In this document: piece after piece, positions 56,592 to 64,000 of the stretch
Layout: each line of letters begins with the position of its first letter
Numbering within the stretch: the first letter of the stretch is position 1
From: Tenodera sinensis
Lineage: Eukaryota > Arthropoda > Insecta > Mantodea > Mantidae
Direction: 5' to 3'
Length of the DNA stretch: 64,000 nucleotides
Assembly (NCBI GenBank): GCA_030765045.1
Contig: CM060967.1
Location: 149,765,751-149,829,750, forward strand
Position numbers and translations under genes: made by a program
The notes under the pieces: generated by a model
Seen by the model: only the letters and a program-made list of their open reading frames with translations
The model's database searches: none
What the model was told of the DNA's origin: nothing

Positions 56592-57096
56592 TAGCGAGCA
56601 GGTAAAAATAAGGCGGTAACGTCTATGGCCCGCATTCGGGAGGTCGCGGGTTCGATCCAGCGAACTTAGGCGAATGCTGTGGTGCATTATTTCATACAAC
56701 GGTTTCATTTCTATAATTTCCCTTCATTCCATTTCCTTATCATCGGGTCTTTTCAGGCGTGTAGCGTTAGCAATGCCAGGCAGAGGGCGCGGATGATTGC
56801 GCATGGTAACTGCTTTTCTCGGCGCTAGGTGGCCTATGGCAGGCCTTGTCCTCCGTCGGGGGGCCGCTCAGTGCGACACCAGAACCGCAGTGTGATGGCT
56901 GCTTGGAGGGGCCTGGCGTTGGGATGAAGAGATCTCAGCACCTGTTAGGGACTTCCGCGCACCTCTGTGGCCTGTCCAGCTCCGTCCCTGTGTGGCACCT
57001 TCGGTTCCCTCATTTCATCCCTGCCGCCAGGGGGTAGTAGCCACAATAGATATATGTATGTCGCAGTGAGCGAGGTGTCGCCTCGTGTCTGTACCC
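56592..57096 (+). mobile_element. About 0.5-kb tRNA-headed retroposon
   Basis: Head GGCGGTAACGTCTATGGCCC, GCATTCGGGAGGTCGCGGG and B box GGTTCGATCC; body TCAGGCGTGTAGCG, CGGCGCTAGGTGGC, TCCTCCGTCGGGG, GATGGCTGCTTGGAGGGG, GAAGAGATCTCAGC; end GTCTGTACCC. The 16-bp target duplication TTTAACCTTTTATTTT at 56576-56591 and 57097-57112 is perfect. There is no poly-A tail. The length is unusual for a simple SINE, so the body may come from another element. Confidence 0.85.
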
Positions 57097-57112
57097 TTTA
57101 ACCTTTTATTTT

Positions 57113-57933
57113 CATTTCACTTCCCAAAAATAAGACATTCCAAAACACATTAAGCACACATTAAGAATGGTTTAAAGCAAATCGGTCAAGTGGAGCTTAA
57201 GTAAGAAATACCTGGTGTGTGTCTGGATACACCTGTGTAGTACCTAGAAAATGCATAATCTTGCAAAAAATTATTCTTTTGGAGTTTATAAGAGTGGCGA
57301 TTACAGCAAAAAAAAAATGTATTTGCATACAAAATAAACGTGCAATCGCGGAAATTGAAGATGTACAATAACTTCAATTTATTCAGATTCTGCAAGCAGC
57401 TGTATCCATTAAAAATGTGAATCATCGTTTACTATCACTTCCTTCCATTGTTTACTTAGTGCAGCATTTTGCTACTTGATGGTGATTGTTTTTTAACAAG
57501 GAACACTGTGCTATTACAGCAACTGCATTTTTCAAAATTATGTCATATTCCTTAACCATACACTTCACTTTTTAACCCCGACTTCAGGATGTAACCACTT
57601 ATGCTGTCTCTGCTTTTACTTTATGAGCCGTATTACGTTTGTAGAGGACACACTGGTAATGTTGGAGAAGGGCTTTAGTAATATATGATGTTATTTCTTT
57701 CAGAATTTTCAAGATCAGTTTAACATAATTTTCTTTTTGCTACTACTGAAGAGTTGTCTGCCTTATGCAATTCTATTAAAAGCTCATGTCTTGCCGCATC
57801 AATCATTATTACATTACAAATTTGATAGGAACACTAACACGACTGTCTCTACATGGCAATCACATAAATCCATTAAGTATTACACAGGGTTCATACAAAA
57901 AGTGATTCTTCTATTCGTATTAAATTATTCAGA
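57113..57933. other. Unassigned spacer
   Basis: Frames at 57186-57425 (minus) and 57737-58039 (plus) are not recognised. The latter runs into family A sequence. Confidence 0.3.
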
Positions 57934-58163
57934 ACTTTCCCTACTACCTACGTATAGTAAGCATAGGAAGTACGTATTGTATTCCACCCAAAAATTTGAT
58001 GTTGATCTCACTGGAAATATATGTTTTGAGGCCCCCTGAATCCAAAAAATGCATTTTTATTCTGGGGGCCTCAAAACATATTTCTGGTGAAATCTCGACA
58101 TTGAATTTTTTAGTTGAGTACAATACTCCCTCTACTTACTATACGTAGTACAGAAAGTAAAAA
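57934..58163. repeat. Miniature head-to-head family A derivative
   Basis: About 120 bp of forward 5' end (ACTTTCCCTACTACCTACG..GAGGCCCCCTGAATCC) runs into about 105 bp of its inverted counterpart (CTGGGGGCCTCAAAACATATTTCTGG..CTATACGTAGTACAGAAAGTAAAAA). The result is a palindrome with a terminal hairpin at each end and nothing from the family interior. Confidence 0.75.
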
Positions 58164-58255
58164 ACATGCTGATGTAGAAAAATAAGCTTTTGTAAGAAAG
58201 AGTAGTTTGCACAAGAGTAGACATCATCGTGCCAGTGCAACATCAGATTTTTACA
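58164..58255 (+). repeat. Family A forward 3'-end fragment
   Basis: ATGTAGAAAAATAAGCTTTTGTAAG, TTTGCACAAGAGTAGACATCATCGTGCCAGTGCAACATCAGATTTTT. Adjoins the palindrome directly. Confidence 0.7.
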
Positions 58256-58380
58256 TTTTTTCTACCGCTTATGTATGACAGGTACAGGAAATACATATAC
58301 CTAAAATCCCATGCTGAAATTTCAGTGAAAATACATGTTTTGACACCTACCATAGATTGGTGATACAGAAAGTAAAAAAT
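58256..58380. repeat. Second miniature palindromic derivative
   Basis: Starts TTTTTCTACCGCTTATGTATGACAGG and TACCTAAAATCCC..AATTTCAGTGAAAATACATGTTTTGAC, ends TTGGTGATACAGAAAGTAAAAAA. Only about 125 bp, more worn than its neighbour. Confidence 0.5.
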
Positions 58381-58639
58381 ATGTATGTAACCAAAATAGA
58401 AACAATCTTGCAACAAATTTTAACAGCTCTATATGAAATCCAAGCACAGTAGCAACTATGTAAATTTTCTTCTTTATTTTATAACTTAAATGCTTAAGAA
58501 ATAAATGTAATTATTAAATTACTTAAATTCCGGTTGGTTAACTATGTAATACTCATTGATAGAACATCTTTTCCGTAGGCTTTCAGCCTGAGAAAACTTG
58601 GGTTATTCAACTCATACATCTTTATTTTGTTTTTCAGGC
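58381..58639. other. Short unassigned spacer
   Basis: AT-rich. Nothing recognised. Confidence 0.3.
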
Positions 58640-59815
58640 ACACATTGGCTGATAGTGAAGAGGAGGGATTAAAAGGAGGTCTGCTTCATCAAATTTCACT
58701 ATGCTTTAGTTACCAAGTCACAATATATGCTCAGAGATCAAGAATGACTGATACAATATTTTTAAATACAAACTTCCCTATCAGCAAAGAGATTAGTAGA
58801 TTCGCCATACTTCAATATGAAAAACTAATATGTTTGCCTATAGACATTTATCAGATACATTATATAATCAAACACCCCAAAGCTTCATTCAACATACAAC
58901 CAAAATGAGGGATAAATATATCCCTTATTCTACACCAGAAAAGCGTTTACATCTTCCATCACTGTTGAATTTCGTGGACGTAAAGCATGAACTGAATCTG
59001 CTTGATCCATTTGTAAGGGTATGACAAATGAGTACATACTGAAATCCCTGACTCTAAAAACCATTCACTATCTTTATCTAAGAAAAATTGTTACATCTTT
59101 ACACCGATGGTTCCGAGATGTGGCAATACTGGGGCAGGAATACACTGCAACTTATTTAACTTCTTTCTCTACCTAGAACCTTTCCAAACAAACTTGATGG
59201 TGAATTGCAAGTCATAAATGTAGTCCTGAAAGAATTACTAACACATGTGATCAGCTTTCAGAATATTGTGGTGCTTTGTGATTCTACCTCGGCGTTACAA
59301 GCACTGTCATTCACGTCAATCATCTAGAGATGCTGAAATCCAAACTTCCATAAAACACCTACATACAGTAGGGAAGATGTAAGGTTTCAATGGATTTCCC
59401 TTTGTGGAATTCATGGCAATGAGAGAACCAATTGTTTAGCAAAAAATGAAACCAAAATAATTCCATCAAGAATACCTACACTTCCATTCAATGCAGCCAA
59501 ACCATACAAACAAAACATTCAAAGAGGACATGTTCGAAGAGTTCAGGCAACAAAGTTTCAACAAAAAGTATCCAACCTCCTGACAGAGAAACTCCAGATA
59601 CCAGATTATCCAAGAAGAGATACAGTTGTTGCCGTATGGATTGCCTCTGGAGACAATCGCCTCGCAGCTCACCTCTATAAGCTCAACATTGTGTGGGGAA
59701 GAAGATTCAATTATGGACTGGGAACATGTGAACAACTGCAGTGCTTTAAGCAATGTTAGAGACAAAATGAACACTCCTGCAGGTTTGTAGTGGGAAATAA
59801 GAAGACAAATGTCTC
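58640..59815 (+). pseudogene. LINE ORF2 remnant: post-RT region and RNase H
   Basis: Plus-strand translation with shifts: FAILQYEKL and PYSTPEKRLHLPSLLNF (linker between RT and RNase H), YTDGSEM with GNTGAGI (first RNase H strand, catalytic Asp kept, about 59095-59135), LDGELQVINVVLKELL and LCDSTSALQALS (second Asp, about 59200-59310), then RFQWISLCGIHGNERTNCLAKNET (about 59375-59450). In the last box GNERADxLAK has become GNERTNCLAK, losing the final catalytic Asp. RRDTVVAVWIASGDNRLAAHL matches the xRxxTGHDxLAxHL box of the 27.4-kb copy, but the cysteine cluster is lost (a single YGLGTCEQ). Stops occur throughout. Same Jockey/I/R1-like class as 27365, different copy. Confidence 0.8.
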
Positions 59816-59847
59816 TGTACCAAATGTCTTGAGTATTAAATAAGTAA

Positions 59848-59897
59848 ACAAATAAATTATTATTTATTTATGCCAACAAACTTACTGCTGGTGTTTC
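59848..59897 (-). repeat. Inverted copy of the SINE 3' tail
   Basis: ATTATTATTTATTTATGCCAACAAACTTACTGCTGGTGTTT is the reverse complement of 60068-60110 (AAACACCAGCAGTAAGTTTGCTGACATAAATAAATAATAAT) with two mismatches. Together they bracket the tRNA-like head. Confidence 0.8.
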
Positions 59898-59927
59898 TAA
59901 ATGCACAAGCTAAGTATAGGCAATGGC

Positions 59928-60112
59928 AAGTTGGCCATCGTAGCTTAGTGGTTAGAGTGGCTGCTTGATAAGCGGAAGATCTGTGGTTCAAATCTCGGCT
60001 ATGGCATTGAATTTTTCAGCCCTGATTTCACCTCTTAAACCTTGTTCCCATATGGCTTGTGTGTTCAAAAACACCAGCAGTAAGTTTGCTGACATAAATA
60101 AATAATAATTAC
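59928..60112 (+). mobile_element. tRNA-Ile-like SINE, copy 1
   Basis: After TGGCAAGTTG the sequence GCCATCGTAGCTTAGTGGTTAG..CTATGGC folds like a tRNA: acceptor strands GCCATCG/CTATGGC pair at 6 of 7 positions, a seven-base loop TTGATAA shows anticodon GAT (Ile), and the B-box-like TGGTTCAAATCT is kept. The T stem pairs poorly and the anticodon stem has a mismatch. It continues without a terminator into ATTGAATTTTTCAGCCCTGATTTC and a tail CACCAGCAGTAAGTTTG..AATAATAATT. With a second copy 0.3 kb away it is a SINE, not a working tRNA. Confidence 0.7.
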
Positions 60113-60247
60113 CATCTAAAGATCACTTAAACTCTGGACATAAAGTACTTACAATTGTAAATTGCTCTTGGGGTATTTATCTCTGATGTGAGATTCCCTT
60201 GTGGTCTACCGGGAAAGTATGAATCGGCTGCAGAATTTAATGCCATA

Positions 60248-60372
60248 CTGGCAAGTTGGCCATGGTAACTTAGTGATTACAGCAGCTGCTCGATAAGCGA
60301 AAGATCTGAGGTTCAAATCCCAGCTATGCATTGAATTTTTCAGTCCTGATTCCAACTCTTAAATAAATAAAT
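60248..60372 (+). mobile_element. tRNA-Ile-like SINE, copy 2
   Basis: TGGCAAGTTGGCCATGGTAACTTAGTG, GCTGCTCGATAAGCG, GAGGTTCAAATCCCAGC, TATGCATTGAATTTTTCAGTCCTGATTCC, ending TTAAATAAATAAATG. It lacks the longer tail of copy 1. The loop still carries GAT. Confidence 0.7.
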
Positions 60373-62155
60373 GTTTTTTTAAGTTCCTATTTGGTTAGAA
60401 TTGGTGATTCTGAGAAACCACCTTTCATGGCTAGGCATTCCATTTAAGCTATATACAATGTTGTTGTTATTGTTGTTCTTATTCTTATTCTGATAATCAA
60501 AACAGATGATAATGCATAACTTGTCTGACAATATATAGAATTGTTTTTGAGCATTTTTATTTGAATTGTACATAATTAAGTCTAGTTTAGTACAAGAATG
60601 AAGTAATTTGTAGCTTTTTCCCAAATCCCCCTTTGCACTGTATCAGCAGCCAAACATTAAAATTACTAATTTTTTATCATTCACCAAATCTCATTTTCTG
60701 AAGCAGGAAAACGGCATAATTTCTTCTTATAGAAAGAGGCTCTAATTCTATGGCTAACTTATCCTAATAATTTAATTTTCTGTTGGCACTTAAAATAGCT
60801 TCAACAGAGTTCATGTTAACACTGCACCTGAATATTGAATCAACTTTTATCAACCGCACATATAAACAATTATCTTCAAAGTACCTTTTGTAGATGTGTT
60901 TAAGCTCAAATGGCAGTATAAGAGTTTACCATAATGGTAACTTGACTACGGGAAAGAGAAAGGCACACTCTCCTGTTAGGAATACAAAATGAAGTCTGTA
61001 TGATCAAACCATAACTGAATATGCTATAACTGAACCACAAGCCCATAAAATAGATTTTTCTATTTGCCTTTACTTATGTAAACTAAATTTTGCTGTGAGT
61101 GAATTGGCATATCTGATCTGTGTGCTACCACTTAGTGAGATTTATACCAAAAGAAAAGAGAACACTGCATGAAACATAAGCACGGCTCCGAATTAGTAAT
61201 ACAAAAACTGTCCCTTCTCACACTTTACCGCTATTTATATCTCTCAGGCACTATTCTGGAAACTTCAGGAAAGTTCAGTTATTATGGCGGTGAAATACAA
61301 AGCAGAAAATTCCAGAACTCTCTATCCCTTTCTCTCTTTCGGCAAGCGCCCCAACAATGCAGCCATTCTCTGTCTCTTCCCTTCGGCTCCTTTGCGGTAG
61401 TGCCGACAATAATGCGATGGGTGACACTATGCTTGTCAAAGTTGTTGTTTGTCATCATCACCATCATCACTGACAGTACATTTCAAATTAAAAATTGTAT
61501 ACCTGAGCATCGCATTCTGTTATCTTTCCATGTAGAGTGGTACAAATTATAATGTATACCATATTTTTATCTCTGTATGATCTATCTATAAGATAATGCT
61601 AATAAAAACAATGTATGTTTAAGTTAAATAAGGCTAACATGGGAATGAAGGAAAAATAAAATTAAAAAAATACATATAAGCATGTAAGCACAAAAATATA
61701 GTGCAGCCCTACAAGGCTCCACATGACTAACCGTGTTCTACCAGGGTGCATATCTAACGGAGGGTTAAAAAGTTGGAATGACCATACAAATTGGTTCTAC
61801 TTTAGCTCCTTTCTATTTACATATATAACCCTATGGTGCTAGAGCCTAATTGGGATCTGGGCCTGCTGTCCTGGCCATCAGTTTCATGCCCACCCAAGCA
61901 TGACAAAGTGAATGATCATCCAGCTGATACCGGGAGGAGACAGGGCCAGCATCATGCGCTTCCCATTTCCCATGATGGGAAATGCATGGCTTTCATGGCT
62001 GAGATCATTGCCTATCACAGCTCCTCAATTTCTTCACAATGCTGAGTGAGTATTCATCCTATACCTGGGGTTTAAGATCTACATCCCAAAATTCCAGAAA
62101 CTGTTCCAGTAGCATAACAACAAATTCAACCTCAGAAACCTGCTAAAGCATCCAT
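60373..62155. other. Unassigned spacer
   Basis: A 127-residue plus frame (61169-61552) and a minus frame (60379-60624) are not recognised. A compositionally richer patch at 61830-62040 has no identifiable motif. If the G-patch exon is real, this may be intron. Confidence 0.35.
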
Positions 62156-62440
62156 TAAAAGGCACAATATCCACCACTTCAAAATCCTGTGTGTGCCAAA
62201 TAAAATGTGAAGATTGTCCAAAATTATACACTGGCCAAACTAAAAGGAACCTGGAAACAACACTGAAGGAACACATCAGGAACATAAAACTTACACACAT
62301 TGACAAATCAGCCATAGCCCACCATTGCCAGTCAACTCAGCACATCATAAAACAGGATATCAAATTATTAACACATATACCACCTACAGCGAACTTATAA
62401 TTTGAGAAAAAATTAGAAAAAATGTTCACTTAGACATGAA
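62156..62440 (+). pseudogene. Penelope-like element, GIY-YIG endonuclease remnant
   Basis: Plus-strand frame: STTSKSCVCQIKCEDCPKLY, TGQTKRNLETTLKEHIRNIK, then HIDKSAIAHHCQSTQH. Penelope-like elements end in a GIY-YIG nuclease with KSGIYxIxCxDCxKxYIGQTxRxxxxRxxEHxxxI..SxxAxHxxxxxH. Here GIY has become CVC and YIG reads YTG. The catalytic Arg after GQT (K-R) seems kept, and the EH pair and the later His are present. The frame stops after TANL at 62400. No RT portion was found upstream. Confidence 0.8.
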
Positions 62441-63275
62441 TTTTGAAATACCACAAGCAAACGACATCCTAAAGTTTACATCTGGTAACCTGGAAACCAG
62501 GAAAGCAGTATAGTGACAACCACAACAGATTCTTCCTCTTGAAACATCAGTCAAGGAACTATTAATAATGAAGACAATGGTCTTCGAAACACATCCGCAT
62601 AAAAAGTAAGTTAAGTGAAACTAGAAGTGTCTATATGTAGGTCAACTCAAATACTTCTATAAATCATTTGAAAAGTTTCACCGTTTATATCACTTTGTAT
62701 ACGTTAAGTGGAATTGTGAAGTCATGTAAGAAGATATAAATATTGGAGCAGATTGATACTTGCTTGCACGGGCCTTCAGTGACATTAAGTATTATAGCTA
62801 GTACACAAAATATGTTTTTTTTTCCTCCCTATTATCTCTATAATTTTGTAAAAATTAATTACTTTAGGTAATTTTACTAAATTAAATTATTTTGCTATTA
62901 AAATATATAATTTTGAAATTATAAAACTTTATATTTTATAAAAAATATTTCTTTTTCTATGCAAAATGCACTTTAATTTAAAGCAATCTAGATTGCTTCC
63001 CACCTTTGTAGAGTTAAAACACCGCAAAACCAGTGTCAAATAATTTGATTAGAAAAAGACTTGATAAAATTTGATAAAATTGAAAAGTCTTTTTGTAATT
63101 GTTATTTCAAACTTTATAAAGCATTAAATGTATCATATTTGAATCCTTTATTCTAAATGATTTGAAATGGAAGAACCCATAAAATCTCCGACAACAAAAA
63201 GTTTCCTTATATTTTATATAAATTCATCACATTAAACTACAATACACTGAAGGAGAATCATGTATTCCGACTTAC
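62441..63275. other. AT-rich region, probably intron
   Basis: Very AT-rich from about 62800 to 63240, without coding potential. It lies directly beyond the splice donor of the G-patch exon on the minus strand. Confidence 0.45.
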
Positions 63276-63375
63276 CGGGTCAACCCGACCATCGCTGTCC
63301 TTCCCAAGCGCCTGTCCTTCAGTCCATCCCATTTTCATCAACAGCTTGAATCCTTTGTTGTCAGCCTGTATGGAC
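63276..63375 (-). CDS. Internal exon of a G-patch domain protein
   Basis: On the minus strand TTGTTTTCTTTTAG (polypyrimidine tract and acceptor) precedes a 100-bp exon, and CCG|GTAAGT is a consensus donor. Beginning in the second reading position it encodes SIQADNKGFKLLMKMGWTEG followed by QALGKDSDGRVDP, an unmistakable G-patch motif (hhxxMGWxxGxxLGKxxxGxxxP) that continues into the next exon (expected next residue V or I). G-patch proteins bind RNA and/or activate DEAH helicases in the nucleus. The segment is intact, free of stops, GC-richer than its flanks and bounded by good splice sites, so it is the only likely host coding sequence here. It starts in phase 2 and ends in phase 0. Other exons were not found in the window; which G-patch gene it is cannot be decided from 33 residues. 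Confidence 0.85.
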
Positions 63376-64000
63376 CTAAAAGAAAACAATAACACATCTT
63401 TATTCTTATGCATTATTTCTCAGGAGAATATAAAAAGAAACTGTAGGAGTGCACAATAAGCCCTCAGCTGACATGCCGGAATCTGTGATAGACAAGAAAA
63501 CCACAGGAGTTCATTATACATCTTTATCCGTAAACAGCCTCATGCTAAGCTGGCTCTGATGCAGTGCTCTTTCTGTTTACTTTCTGTTTGTTTATTTCTA
63601 TAAAAGTAATATTTATGGGGTCAGCTGCTAGTGCTACAGTCATCCAGAACCAGGACTATCAACAAAATATCTTAGCCCATCTTTAATGGGCTGATACATA
63701 TTACAAACAGTGATCCTAACCCTGCATTCTATATTAAGCTAACCTACTGATTGAAAACTTATCCATTCCACCAGAGGATAAAGTTGCATCCACAAAACAG
63801 AAGCCCAACCTCTCAGGCACTATGGCAGGGCTTCTCAAAGCCTAAAATTGCTCCTGGTGCAATCCAAGGGGCAGAGGTTCCTTGCACCATGATGACTCGG
63901 TTAAGCTCTGCTCACTTGTGCACTGCAGACCAAGGAAGGAAAGAATTGAAAAAGCCTGTGTTGTTAGCTTGCTACTCAGTGAAATAGATACATGGAATAA
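63376..64000. other. Probable intron upstream of the G-patch exon
   Basis: No second exon was recognised. CAGGGCTTCTCAAAGCC near 63827 resembles hAT-type element starts but no partner end was seen. The plus frame 63751-63987 has no recognisable similarity. Confidence 0.35.

Noticed and set aside
58600..58640. Splice acceptor TTTTGTTTTTCAG with a plus-strand exon at 58639
   Set aside because: The sequence downstream is a LINE remnant with stops, and the only supported host exon is on the other strand.
59938..60006. Functional tRNA-Ile gene with anticodon GAT
   Set aside because: Weak T and anticodon stems, no terminator run right after the 3' end, and a second copy with the same non-tRNA tail point to a SINE.
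61169..61552. 127-residue open frame as a host gene
   Set aside because: No recognisable domain, Ser/Leu-rich from pyrimidine-rich DNA, no splice or promoter context.

Overview
This window looks like transposon-saturated intergenic or intronic DNA from a eukaryote, most likely an insect. The evidence is AT-rich sequence, long CA/GT, GA, TA and poly-A/T tracts, several families of tRNA-derived SINEs, and decayed non-LTR, LTR, Penelope, mariner, pogo, hAT and Helitron-like elements, with no prokaryotic gene organisation. One SINE (16.95-17.24 kb) resembles SINEs I recall from polyneopteran insects; that placement is a guess.

Only one piece looks like a host gene: a 100-bp exon on the minus strand at 63276-63375, with consensus-like splice sites, encoding part of a G-patch domain. 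The left flank of this exon would then be intron of that gene, for an unknown distance. Almost every open reading frame elsewhere is a chance frame or a microsatellite translation.

The dominant feature is one interspersed repeat, here called family A, present as about 35 copies or fragments on both strands. In 'forward' orientation a full copy (about 0.8-0.95 kb) starts TTTTTACTTTCTCTACT, folds at once into an 11-bp hairpin (CTTTCTCTACT / AGTAGAGGAAG), carries a GT-rich slot about 100 bp in and one or more T-tract slots, and ends GAGTAGAGAAAGTCATGTGAGTGC..ACATCAGATTTTT. The ACTTTCTCTACT motif recurs inverted near the other end but at a different distance from the terminus. Asymmetric inverted ends, a terminal hairpin and an internal microsatellite fit non-autonomous Helentron-type (HINE/DINE-1-like) elements; I infer this from structure only. 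Most of the long GT/CA arrays sit in this one slot.

Layout. 1-11 kb: family A copies, a diverged duplicated block (1-165 + 776-1000 versus 7137-7280 + 7570-7980) and a tRNA SINE (5.63 kb). 12-13 kb: a decayed transposon-associated protein gene. 15.5-16.1 kb: a 0.6-kb foldback element. 17-18.7 kb: a SINE, a pogo/Tigger tail and a mariner pseudogene. 18.7-28.3 kb: dense family A, a Helitron-like fragment and a LINE fragment that landed inside a family A copy with a 10-bp target duplication. 29-34.7 kb: an LTR with primer-binding site, a LINE split by a solo LTR of the same family, and one arm of a 0.62-kb inverted pair. 36-41 kb: tRNA-headed retroposons, a LINE RT remnant and a mariner remnant. 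44.7-48.4 kb: a Helitron-like element with ~120-bp tandem repeats split by a SINE, a hAT MITE, and family A. 49-51.5 kb: a DDE transposase pseudogene and the second inverted-pair arm. 52-57 kb: SINEs, a GGC/GGT array and a hAT element with an exact 8-bp target duplication. 58-62.4 kb: miniature family A derivatives, a LINE RNase H remnant, a tRNA-Ile-like SINE pair and a Penelope GIY-YIG remnant. 63.3 kb: the G-patch exon.

The elements do not form a pathway. Their nesting gives a relative history: family A is older than the LINE fragment inside it, and the LINE at 30.5-32.3 kb is older than its solo LTR.
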